This document shows, one piece after another, positions 24,577 through 35,361 of a stretch of DNA of 64,000 nucleotides. This DNA is from Anisodus tanguticus (Eukaryota; Streptophyta; Magnoliopsida; Solanales; Solanaceae). The stretch covers positions 15,278,970 through 15,342,969 of the forward strand of contig CM067546.1 in the NCBI GenBank assembly GCA_034509755.1. The letters are read 5' to 3'. Numbering within the stretch: position 1 is the stretch's first letter; each line of letters opens with the position of its first letter. The notes below the pieces were generated by a model, which was not told the DNA's origin, made no database searches, and saw only the letters and a program-made list of their open reading frames with translations. A program made the translations under genes and the position numbers.

Positions 24577-25413
24577 TAGGGGTGGACGTATATCGGTTCG
24601 GTTCGGTTTTGTATCCGAAAAATATGAACCGAATAAAAATTAGTTTTTTTTTTAAAAAATGAATACTTTTTTTAAAAAAAAACCCGATATGTTCGGTTTA
24701 TATTGCCGAACGTATCGGATTATATCAGTTTTTTCTAGTGGGCCGGGTCGAGGAATTTTTTATTTTTTTAAAAAATTGAATTTCCAAAACTGAAATTGAC
24801 ACTCACACCTACACTACCATGAAATTTCGACATTGAAATCTATTGTGTATCGTGAGATGTTTAATAAAGAAAAAGGAAAATTAGAAACCGATTTGGGGGA
24901 AAACACAAATTGATTGGGAAAATGGACGTTTTCGTAAACATTGGCTGCGCCAATCCGCCTTGTGGTTGTTTGTGCCGGCCTCGTCTCGAAAATATACCTT
25001 AAATAAAAAAAATTGGATAAAACGGACATCCGAGCGCAGAGTTATGACTATTTAAAGTTTCACCAATTTACAACTACTTTCTCTCCCTACATTTTATGTC
25101 AATGCTTCTGTGATATGTTAATCAAGTTCATGCCGCATTCGACTTCCATAAAAGCTTCATAGATTGACTTCAATGTCTATGATTCAAGAGATAGTAGTAG
25201 CCTAAAATAAAAAATAAGAATAATTATATATTTAATTCAGTTTTTTCGGTTCGGTTTGTATCCAAAATTAAAAAACCGAACCGAATCATTAAATTCTGAT
25301 TCGGATTGGTTTTTCAAAAAATTGGTTTTTTTAAAAAAAAAATGAGAAAAAACCGAACCGAATTTCGGTTCGGTTCAGTTTTTTCGGTTCTCCGGGTTTT
25401 TTGCCCACTCCTA
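24577..25413. mobile_element. 837-bp non-autonomous hAT element with CGGTTCGG-type ends
   Basis: The left end TAGGGGTGGACGTATATC and the right end read inversely, TAGGAGTGGGCAAAAAACCC, are inverted ends of the same general type as the elements at 7734 and 13832. Flanking octamers are GTACTATA and GTAATATG, matching at six of eight positions. The terminal parts are crowded with CGGTTCGG, AACCGAAC and TTTTTCGGTT motifs in both orientations. No transposase. It interrupts only the 3' LTR of the gypsy element, so it is younger than that insertion. Confidence 0.85.
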
Positions 25414-27168
25414 GTAATATGTGAGACAGTTGGCCAGTGCATTGCATTGCATCGCATCGCATATACATTCATAATACATCCACGCATATCTCTAATTCTG
25501 ATTGTTATATTCATTGTATTGTATAATGTGTTTCAGCCTTGATTCCTTAGTTGTTGATTCATTTGAGATGTTGCATGCTTGTTAATCTCATACCTAGACA
25601 CATGGTGGATTCGAGGACTAGAGATTCCGCCTAGGCTATGACTGTAGACTACTGAGATCAAGGGTGGTCACATTACTACAAGTCACGTAGATGTGCTTAG
25701 TGATTACTTCATCCTCGTACATTCATGGATTCTGATATGCTACTTCTATGTGTGTATAGTTATTCTTAGACTGTGTTGTGTTGTACTTGATTGCGAGCAT
25801 GTCTATTCTTTAGTCTCTTTCTTTATATATATTAGCTATGTCGGCCTATGATACCTACTAGTACATAGTGTTTGTACTGATACTACTCTTTCTACACTCT
25901 TTTTAAGGTGTAGTGTTGTTGTAGATACATGAGCGAGGTTCGATTAGCCTTCAAGGATTTCATGGAGTTCATCTAGACTTTTCTTTTTAATTCTTATTCT
26001 AACCAGAAGTTGTATTCAGGTTGTGGTTGTAACTTTTATTACAGTTGTATACATAGAAGCTCTTGTATTATTCAAACCAGATTCCTTAGGTAGTTGTTTT
26101 CTGCATTATCATATTTCTATGTTATTAGAATTCTTTTGCTCTTATTATTTATTTATTTTATTGGATGAATCTGTAAGGGACGGGTTCACCTACCAGGTAG
26201 GAAAAGGGTAGGTGCCCGCACGATCAGTGATTTGGGTCGTGACAAGATCTTTACAAATCATTTCTTTATATTTTCTTGGATTTTGACTATTGTCTTTTTC
26301 TCTTCTTGTTCGTGGATGGTATTAGTCATGACCCAAATTGTGGAGTAGTGATGACACTAACCCCAAAGATCAGTAAGCTAACCGCAACCATTCAACTAGA
26401 ATTAAATAGAGAAACACAGTACGGAAATTGTTAAGTAAATCAATTTAAGTCTTAAAAAGTCTCATGATATAAACAGTACGAAAATATTACAAATTCCCAA
26501 GACTAGTATCACTTGTACAAGAATCATCTACGGAATACAGGTTGGGAATATATCCGTAAATACATTTTTGTCCAGAAATGAGAAGACATAATTAATAGAT
26601 AAAGAAGAAGCATCTGGTGCCATGAATCTACCATATAGCTCACCCTGAATCCTTCGAAATAACTCCACAACGACTGGATAGTCACAAACACCACTAGACA
26701 TAGGAATAGAACCTACACACGAAAAGGTGCAACAAGTGTAGTGTGAGTACAAAAACAATGGATACTCAGCAACATCGTCGACCGACCCTATATTCAACAG
26801 AGACGAGGGCTGGCCTACCGATTACTACTTCCTCTCTCAACCAGGAGTCCAAGCCTAGGTTATAACATCTAGTTCCCCAAGCCTAATAAGGTTTTCATGA
26901 TTCATATCAATAGAGACAAATAAATTCGAGATTTAAGCCTACGCATAAGAACCTCTCACTACTCAGGAACACTCAAATAGCCAAGTAGCATGATAAACCG
27001 ATAATTTCGCAGTTTAGGCAAACAAGCAATGAGGTAGAAATGAGTAAATGATATGAAATGTAGATGCTATGTAATGCAAGGCCTTTATTTCTCATCACTG
27101 GTATACACAAGTTCGAATGTCAATGAATTGTGACCCATGGGGACTCGCGAGGTCCATATACCACTTAG

Positions 27169-27305
27169 GCTCACTCACAGTACCTAAGTATAATCACAAA
27201 GCAGGCTCACACAGTACCTATGTATAATCACACAACAAGCTCACACAGTACCTAAGTATAATCACACAACAAGCTCACACAGTACCTAAGTATAATCACA
27301 CAACT
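27169..27305. repeat. 34-36-bp tandem repeat in gypsy LTR
   Basis: Four units of GCTCACACAGTACCTAAGTA with TAATCACACAACAA (starts at 27169, 27205, 27239, 27273). The matching array in the other LTR (about 30084-30205) has a different internal layout with one unit shortened, so copy number has changed since insertion. Confidence 0.85.
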
Positions 27306-27344
27306 CTTCTACTCGTCTATTGCCACACATGTTTATACATTATG

Positions 27345-27530
27345 AGGCGTAATTATGATATGCACAACAACAACCAAAAAATATAGGCCACACAGGTTAA
27401 TACATTATGAAGCATAAATATAGTATGCTCAACAATAAGAAGCAATTATAGGCCACACATGTTAATGCGTTATTAAGCATAAATATAGTATGCTCAACAA
27501 CAAGAATCAATTATAGGCCACACAGGTTCT
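27345..27530. repeat. 65-bp tandem repeat in gypsy LTR
   Basis: ATAGGCCACACA recurs at 27383, 27448 and 27513, each preceded by GTATGCTCAACAA-type sequence and followed by GGTTAATACATTATGAAGCA-like sequence. A homologous array lies at about 30240-30430 in the other LTR. Confidence 0.8.
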
Positions 27531-29412
27531 AACTTAGTCATCTATACAATAAAAACTCGATCCTTAGTTTCTTTTCATTTTAAAAATGAGTATGATTGGA
27601 TGAAAGGGAACACACACTCACATAGCACATAAACATATAATAATATCGCAGAAAGTACGGGCTTCATACCCAACCATAGATCCAAAGGATCGTACTAGAC
27701 TATCAACGAGTATCCAAAGCATGATATTCCTCTAAGGAATTCAAAAGCACAAATACCCAATACATGATACCGGTACCCGATATAAGTGCTCATCACCTCA
27801 CAAGTATCGAGATTCCCTTATTATTCCCATCTTTAGTTAATTCATTTAAACCAATCATGATGCTTATGTAAGGTACAAGATCTCAATTTACCTAAATAGG
27901 AGTCTGAAACCACAAAGTCATTTTGCCCTTTCGTATAGCATCCGAAAGATCTAGATCTTTTCAAACACAGATTAAGCGTAAGAATATGACACAAACTAAG
28001 CCCATATTACCTTACAAAAGATTCTGGTCTAGAAAGTCAACCCAAAACTCCATTTTAAACTCCAAAGGTTAAATTCATAATTTTATTGAGAAATCGGGGT
28101 CGACATGGTCAAATTATTACTCTACAAAGTTATACGAACCCAACAGTATTCATATTAGCATGCTTTAAATCCAAATCCAAATCCAAAAAGTCATCCAAAA
28201 TGTGATTACGAGCCTAAAAGGACAAAGAATGAAATTTGTTCTAAAATTAGTTTACCCAAGACTTATGGAGTCTATATATAAAAAATGAATGAAATCTATC
28301 CATAATTTCATGTTTAATTGAAGAAACTCTAAGTGTTAGCCTAAGGTTCATAACCCCCCTATTTTTCCAAATCTAAATCGTGATTCCTAGGATGAAAACT
28401 CATACTAATCCATGAAATAATCATAAAAGGAGTGTTAGATTCTTACCCCAAGGGTGTATCTTCCAAAATCTTCTAAAATCAAGTCCCAAAAGATATTTTA
28501 GTGAATGAGGAGTCAAATCATGATTTGGGGTTTTAAAATATGTCCATGTGAATCCCTCTTCGCGAACAAGAGTGGGCTTTCAAGAATCCGAAGGCAACAT
28601 GGTGACCCGATCCACTGCTCCCCTACGTGAACGCGACGCTCTGGTAATGTGACCCCTCACGAACCCGATGCCAGGCTAGCAAACACGATGGCCAAAACTA
28701 GCAACTGAAATACCAAAAAATAATCTGAAACACCCCAGACATTAACTAAATATGCATACCACTCCTAAAAAATGCAACGAATCTGCTCTCGCATTCAAAA
28801 TCATCATACGCGGTCATCTTGACCAAGGGTCCTACCAATGCACACTATAAAACTTTTAAAGCTATAATTTCAAGCACACACCTAAAATGCTCCCGAGTGC
28901 CTCAAGAACCGAACCAACGGATCAACTATACCATATTCGACATTCTGGACCTGATAGAATTGATGGAACTTCAAAATAGACTCAAATGCCCTCAATATTG
29001 ACTATAGTCAACTTAAGCTTATTTCATAACTTAAGACTTTTTCAATTTCCACTAACTTACCGGAAATTCATTCATAACACTCGGGACCCATTCCAACAGT
29101 CCGCCTAAGTCATAAATCACGTTCCAGAGCTTATGGAACCATCATAACTCGATTCTGGATGCATTTACTCAAAAGTCAATTCTAGTCAAACTATCCAAAC
29201 ATGGAACTTCCAAAACTTAGAACTTCAGTTTTCTCTCGTTATTCTCATCCGATTACCTCGAGAATCGCTCCACCCATCCCCGCACATCAAAATTACTATA
29301 ACAAGGCTAGATGAAAGGATGTTTTGGGGAAATATGCAAAATATCCCAAACGACCGAATAGGTCCATACATCATCCACCACTTAAACACATGTTTGTCCT
29401 CAAACATGAAAG

Positions 29413-32219
29413 AACATGCATACGAAAAAGTGTAGCAAGAGTAGCGTGAGCACAAAAACAGTTGGTACTCAGAAGCATCATCGACTGACCCTATCTTAAA
29501 TGGGTAGTCCAGCATGAAACTAAGAAAGAGAGATGTGCCAAGGGCAGCATGTAAGCAAATTGTACACGCTAAGAGAAGATGAGAGATGTTTGCAATTACT
29601 ACCACAAATGTTGCCTCCTATCTTCTAAAGGGGCCCATTACTTCGTTCGTACCTTCTTGGCTTAGGATTACAACGAGGGTTGGCCTACTGATTACTACTT
29701 CCACACTAACCACCATCAGTTTACTATAATGATGCAATATCCAAATCCCCTCAACCAAGAGTTTAAACCTAGGTTATATCATCTAGTTCCCCAAGCCTAA
29801 TAAGGTATTCACGATTCATATCAATAGAGTCTAATCAATCTGAGATTTAAGCTTAAGCATAAGAACCTCTAACTACTCAGGAACACTCAAATAGCCAAGT
29901 AGCATGATAAACCTACAATTTTACAGTTTAGGCAAATAAGCAATGAGGAAGGAATGAGTAAATGATATGAAATATAGATGTTATGCAATGCAAGGCCTTT
30001 GTTTCTCATCACCGGTATACACAAGTTCGAATGTCAATGAATCATGAAACATGGGGGACTCACGAGGTCCATATACCACTTAGGCTCACACACAGTACCT
30101 AAGTGTAATCACACAGCAAGCTCACACAGTACCTATGTATAATCACACATCAAGCTCACATAGTACCTAAGTATGCTCACACCGTACCTAAGTACAATCA
30201 CACAACTCTTCTACTCGTCTATTGACACACAAATTTATACATTATAAGGTGTAATTATGATATGCATAATAACAAAAAGCAAATATAGGCCACATGGGTT
30301 AATACATTATGAAGCATAAATATATTTATGCTCAACAATAAGAAGTAATTATAGGCCACACACGTTAATACGTTATGAAGTATAAATACAGTATGCTCAA
30401 TAATAAGAAGAAATTATGGGCCACACAGGTTCTAACTTAGTCATTTATACAATAAAGACTCGATCCTTAGCTTCTTTTCATTTTAAATGAGTATGATGAG
30501 ATGAAACGAGACACACAGTCACATAGCACACAGACATATAATAATATCACAAAATGTACCGACTTCATACTCCAATAATGGATCCAAATGATCGTACTAG
30601 ACTATCAACTAGTATTAGAAGCATGATATTCCTCTAAGTAATTCAAAAGCATAAATATCCAATACATGATATCAATATCCGATACAAGGGCTCATCACCT
30701 CAAAAGTATCGGGGCCTCCTTATTATCCCCATTTATCACATCTTTAATTAATTCATTTAAACCAATCATAAAGCTTATGTAAGGTATACGATCTTAACTT
30801 TCCTGAAATAGGAGTTTGAAACCATAAAGTTATCTTTCCCTTTCATATACCATCCGAACGATCTTGATCTTCACAAACACAGATTAAGAAGTAAGTTAGC
30901 CCAAAACCCCATTCTAAACTTCAAAGGTTAAATTCATAATTTTATTAAGAAATCGAGGTCGACATAGTTAAATTATTACTCTAAGAAGTCATATGAACCC
31001 AACAGTACTCATATTAGCATGCTTTAAATCCAAATCCAAAAAAAGCCATCCAAAAAGTGATTCCACCCTAAAAGGACAAAATATGAAATTTGTTCTAAAA
31101 TTAGTTTACCTAAGACTTGTGGAGTCTCTATACAAAAAAAATGAGTGAAATATATACACAATTTCATGTTTAATTAAAAGAAGTCTAAGTTCAAGCCTAG
31201 GGTTCATAAATCCTTTTTCCCTCAATCTAAATCATGATTCGTAGGATGAAACCCATACTAATCCCTGAAATAATCATAAAAGGAGTGTTAGATTCTTACC
31301 CCAAGGATGTATCTTGCAAAATCTTCTAAAACTGAGCTCCCAAAATATATTTTAGTGGGTGAGGAGTCAAATGACGATTTGGGGTTTTAGATCCTTCTTA
31401 CACTCGCAAATGCGAAGGAAACATGGCAACCCAGCCACTGACGTCCTACCTGAACTCAGAATGCCTGTCGGGAATGCGATGTCATGCTCGCGAATGCGAT
31501 GGCCAAAACACTCAACTTAAACACCAGATAATCTAGTGTTTTCCAAACATTGAATCGCCACCGAAACTCATCCGGAACACCCCCGAACACAAACCAAATA
31601 TGCATACCACTCCTAAAACATATAAAGAATCTACTCGCACACTAAAAACCATCATACGAGGTCATCTTGACAAAGGGTTCTACCAACGCACATTATAAAG
31701 CTTTTAAAGCTAGCATTTCAACCATGCACCTGAAATGCTCCCACGTGCCTCGGGTATCAAACCAATAGTTTGAATATATCATATTTGGTATTCTGGACCT
31801 GATGAAATCGACGAAACTTCAAAAAAGACTCAAATGTCCTCAGTATTGACTATAGTCAACTTAAGCTTATTTCATAACTTAAGACTTTATAATTTCCACA
31901 AACTTACCCGAAACTCTTTCAAAACACTCGTGACCCATTCCAATAATCCATCTAAGTCATAAATCACGTTCTGGAGCTGATGGAACCATCAGAACTAGTT
32001 TCCGGACGCATTTACTCAAACGTCAACTCCAAGTCAAACTTTCCAAACATGGAACTTCCAAAACTTAGAACTTCAATTTTCTCCCATTAATCTCATTCTA
32101 TTGTCTCAGAAATCGCTCTACTCATCCCCGCACATCAAAATTACTATAACAAGGCTAGAGAAAAGAGTATTTTTGGGAAAATATGTAAAATAGCCAGAAT
32201 GACCGAATGAGTCGGTACA
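29413..32219 (-). repeat. 5' LTR (3'-truncated) of the minus-strand gypsy element
   Basis: Begins (minus) TGTACCGACTCATTCGGTC at 32219 and is collinear with the 3' LTR until about 29413. The homology then stops and is replaced by sequence belonging to the end of the internal region. The primer-binding site is therefore missing. Confidence 0.8.
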
Positions 32220-32889
32220 GTAATGTGAACAAGTAAAATTTCCTCTTCCTTCAAATACTTTGTCTAAGAATGCTTCATCCTCTAAATGCTTTAACTTTGT
32301 TCTGACAGAAAAAGAGGAGTAAGATTTGGGTTCTTGAATTTGACAAAAAAAATAATATTATAGCGAAACTTCATATTTTCCTATGAAAATTCTTTATAAT
32401 TGATGGTTTTTCCAGTGATGACATGTAGTTGGTTGGTGACGGAAATTTGGGTTAAAATTGGTAGAGCTAAGGTATTGAGAAATTGGGTTAAAATTGGCAG
32501 TTAGGTGGCATGGTAGAAGAGAACGGAGGTGATGATGAAGAAGAGGAGAGGGGAAGTGGAGGTGGGCGAAACGACGGAGGAAGAGTAGAAGGAGGTGGAA
32601 TCGGAGAGGAGAGAGGCAATGGGGTCAAGGAATATAGAAGAGATGGAAGAATATTTTTTTCTCTGTTTGCAAAAATTTAATATATTCGTTTAAGTTAACT
32701 CCACGTGTCTCCATTTTATTTGTCATTCTTGCGTATGAATTGGACGCACCTTCTGTGTCTTGGTGCATATTAATTTTGTGTTTCAATGTCATCGTAAAAG
32801 TTATGTTGGAGTGTTCAACTACAACTAGCCTCAGTTGGGATGTCCAAGTGGAATTTCTGGATAAGTTTAGGGGTCTATTTATGTATTAC

Positions 32890-33203
32890 TGTAAAGAATG
32901 GATCTTGGGCCTAATTCAAACCCAAAAGCTAGATTATAGGGTGAGGATTCTCTAAGACCATATAAAAGTCCATGTTAACACTCCCTCGCATGCTCAGACC
33001 TTGTTAACTGGAGCGTGGATAATATAATTTGGGGGCCCAACATCGGAAAACAAAGAATTGGAATGGAACTGGCTCTGATATCATGTAAAGAATGGATTTT
33101 GGTCCTAACTCAATCACAAAATTTAGCTTGTAGGGTGAGGATTCTCCAAGTCCATATAACGAGTCTATGTTCCCATTTCATATCCGATGTGGGACTCTTA
33201 ATA
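32890..33203 (-). mobile_element. TRIM retrotransposon
   Basis: Minus-strand miniature LTR element: 5' LTR 33084-33203 (TATTAAGAGTCCCACATCGG at its start, CATTCTTTACA at its end), primer site TGATATCAGAGCC at 33071-33083, a short spacer, a GCGAGGGAG polypurine tract near 32981-32989 and a shortened 3' LTR 32890-32980. Flanking pentamers ATTAC (32885-32889) and ATTAA (33204-33208) differ by one base. Such elements are too short to code for anything and depend on other retrotransposons. It abuts the outer edge of the inverted repeat at 32801-32889. Confidence 0.85.
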
Positions 33204-33208
33204 ATTAA

Positions 33209-33362
33209 GCCTATTTTAATTAATCAATTTATTACTTATTTATCCATATATCAAGTGATTGATTATTACTAAATGGTGTGATTGATAAGAAATCACATTT
33301 ATTGACAATTAACACGGGTTGATTTATGATATACTTATCCATAGTCCATTAGACTTGTGCAA
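33209..33362. other. Short intergenic gap
   Basis: AT-rich DNA without features. Together with 40409 onward it forms the pre-insertion site of copia A. Confidence 0.6.
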
Positions 33363-33367
33363 GGTTT

Positions 33368-34327
33368 TGTGGATTATAATAATTGCAAGAAACCGGAAGT
33401 AAGTAAATATTACAAATTGCTAAAAAGGATAAACTAAAGATTACAACAAACTGTAATCAAGAACGTTACAAAGTCCTTGTGATTTACTGAGTCTAGTGAT
33501 GACACTCTATCTTTAAGACAAGATTGTCCCGTATATATCCTTTTACGTTGTCGGGCAATAGTCTCCCAAGATACAACAACAACTTAACAAATGAGCAAAG
33601 GAAACTCAAGTGTTACTCTTGAAGAACTTTGAGTATAGTAAACTTTCTAGAGAGGAAGAAGAAGATTTCAGAAAATTTTGTAAGTGTTTTCGTAGTGTTT
33701 AACAATTGAGCCAAAGCCTCAATTTATAGTGTAAGGAGATGACCCCTCAACTAGCCAACTAATGGCCTTCAATATCCATGTAATGACACTTATTGAGGGG
33801 TTACATTCAACCAAATAATGGCTGAATTCATGTGCCAAATAATGGAGATTCAATCCTCCAAAACCAGCCCAAATGTCAGAACTTTCCATCTTCCCATCGC
33901 AGCATTCTACCTCCGAAGCGTCGCGACTCTGCGAATTAGCACCACGGTGCCGCAGCTCCAGCGATTGGACACCCAATTAGTGATGCGGTGCTGCCTGAGA
34001 GGCGTCGCGGCGCTCCGATGCCTCGACTCCGATGAGGCTGCACTGCAGCCCTTCGCGGCTCCGCGGCGATTTTCAACTCATTTCATCATACACTTCTTCC
34101 TTCGTTTACCAACGTGGAATATTTTATCATTTGTCCAATAACCGTCCATCATTCTATGTCTCAAACGTAGTACTTACGTACCAATATCTCTTTCACTAAT
34201 GAAATTTGCGATACTTGGCACTACGTGTGCACGTGTGTAGAAACGACGTTTCCAACGTGCGGGGCCCCAATTGTTTGAGTCATAAATAATGGGATAAACT
34301 TAATTCCACATTAGTAAATTTCCAATA
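33368..34327 (-). repeat. 3' LTR of copia A
   Basis: On the minus strand it starts TATTGGAAATTTACTAATG (the first G mutated to A) and ends AATCCACA. An unusually G+C-rich segment lies at 33900-34075 (GGCGTCGCGGCGCTCC and similar). A polypurine tract CAAGAGGGGAT (minus strand) lies immediately before it at 34328-34338. Confidence 0.9.
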
Positions 34328-34337
34328 ATCCCCTCTT

Positions 34338-35361
34338 GAAAGAGATTTTGGCGCACTCACAATGTGCCTATTTCTAGCAATCTTTTAGCGGACAGATGTT
34401 GTATCTTGATAGGTAGCTTCCGCTTTGAACCTTCCATAGTTGAATACCATCGGACTTACTTACTACGATAAACATGATGTCTTGAACCATCAGTGTTTAG
34501 TGTAAGCCAAGTCAATGCTACCAACACAATAACTTCCCTTACTCTGTTCTTCATAATGTTTTGTCAATTGTGGTCGTGAACACTTCTTGAATTCTTAAGT
34601 GCGTTCATTTGAGGTGGCATGTCCTCGCACTTAAATAGATAGTGTCCTACAAGGTATCCTACTATACCCCATTTTACAAGTGTTAGTAACCATTAAAAGT
34701 TTCCCCAAACCTAACCTCAACCGTTGAGGATCATTAATGGTTTTGGAAACTTAACCTTTACCCACACTGCAGATAGCACTTAATGTCTATCACGGGAACA
34801 ACTTTGGATTGATGTTTCTTTACAGAAATCACTATCCGAAGTGCTCATGCTTCCATTGAAGCGCTCAACTGAACCTTTACAGGGGTGCTCGAGGCACCTC
34901 ATCTTCTCATTTCGTCGTTGCTCATTCCCGTTAGGCCGAAGTGTTTGGCCTTTCCTTCTCTGCGGCTTCGCTGACCTATCCACTTAAGTTATTAAGTATT
35001 CCCAAATACGAGGCGATTTTTTTTTATGTTGAAACTTTATTTCAGCCAGGGGACCCTGATCATAAATGGGTTGTTTGTCCCGGTGAAAGGGACGCTCTCC
35101 TTTTAATCGCTCTGGCGCATATGTTGAATAGTTGTTTTATGCGTTCATCTATCTTTCAGGAGCAGTCGATCAGGAAGTGTTTTCACACCATCGACCGACA
35201 TCGACTCATCCCAATCTTTAAGGAAGAAAGATTGGGTTGGTGTTCCGATAGGCGAGAGGTGTAAGCACCGCGAGGTGTGAAGCCAGATCGATTAGTTTTC
35301 CCACTGAACCTAATTCCTGGGATCTCCAGTCAGTAAGGTTGGGTTACCACCGTATTGGTCC
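34338..35361 (-). other. 3' untranslated region of copia A
   Basis: About 1 kb between the end of the RNase H domain and the polypurine tract. A plus-strand open frame (34941-35264) crosses it but shows no known domain and runs opposite to the element's genes. It is not called as a gene. Confidence 0.6.

Larger units (their letters stand above)
16436..26244 (+). mobile_element. Ty3-gypsy retrotransposon with long LTRs, no coding domains
   Basis: Two long direct repeats, each starting TGTAAT(G/T)ACCC and ending GGGT(C/T)GTGACA, enclose about 3.5 kb. Flanking pentamers are AGATT (16431-16435) and AGATC (26245-26249), one mismatch. Right after the left LTR comes a tRNA-Met-type primer site. It is followed by leader sequence typical of Solanaceae Tekay/Del elements (GATCATGTCTAGTAAAGTC, CTTGCGGATTGG). 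No Gag, protease, reverse transcriptase or integrase motif was recognised between the LTRs. It therefore either belongs to a non-coding (LARD-like) derivative or is old beyond recognition. A hAT element sits inside the right LTR only, so it arrived later. Confidence 0.85.
22740..26244 (+). repeat. 3' LTR of the gypsy element
   Basis: Direct copy of 16436-19248, enlarged by an 837-bp hAT insertion at 24577-25413 and carrying a triplicated 22-bp sequence where the 5' copy has about 430 more bases. It also retains the block with CATTGCATTGCATCGCATCG (25440-25461), typical of Solanaceae gypsy LTRs. Confidence 0.85.
26324..29370 (-). repeat. 3' LTR of the minus-strand gypsy element
   Basis: Begins (minus) TGTATGGACCTATTCGGTCG and ends GGGTCATGACT. 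It contains a 34-bp tandem repeat and a 65-bp tandem repeat that both have counterparts in the other copy. Short open frames within (26528-26797, 28819-29001) are not protein-like. Confidence 0.85.
26324..32219 (-). mobile_element. Ty3-gypsy element, internal region almost fully deleted
   Basis: Two minus-strand LTR copies lie nearly head to tail: 32219 down to about 29413 (5' copy, missing its last ~380 bases) and 29370 down to 26324 (complete 3' copy). Between them only about 40 bases remain, containing GAGGACAAACATG and GTGGTGGATGA on the minus strand, the usual end of a gypsy internal region. Flanking pentamers are GTATT (26319-26323) and GTAAT (32220-32224), one mismatch. The whole internal region from within the 5' LTR to just before the polypurine area has thus been lost in one deletion. 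Confidence 0.85.
16016..32889. mobile_element. Mutator/foldback-type DNA element opened by two gypsy insertions
   Basis: 89 bases at 16016-16104 are repeated in inverted orientation at 32801-32889 with about 12 differences (GTAATACATA at the outer edge, CCCAACTGAGGCTAGTT in the middle, CTCCAACATAA at the inner edge). Removing the gypsy elements at 16436-26244 and 26324-32219 leaves an original element of about 1.2 kb: 16016-16435, 26245-26323 and 32220-32889. It has no transposase domain. The inner right part (32520-32650) is purine-rich GA repeat-like. The family is inferred from the long inverted ends; no convincing 9-bp duplication was found because another insertion abuts the right edge. 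Confidence 0.7.

Noticed and set aside
27169..27305. Regular repeats that might look like a CRISPR array
   Set aside because: Direct tandem units without unique spacers, inside a plant retrotransposon LTR with a counterpart in the sister LTR.
28819..29605. Short open frames in gypsy LTR sequence (60 and 126 codons)
   Set aside because: They lie in a non-coding LTR whose sister copy does not keep the frame.
34941..35264. 107-codon plus-strand open frame within copia A
   Set aside because: It lies antisense in the 3' untranslated part of the element and resembles no known protein.
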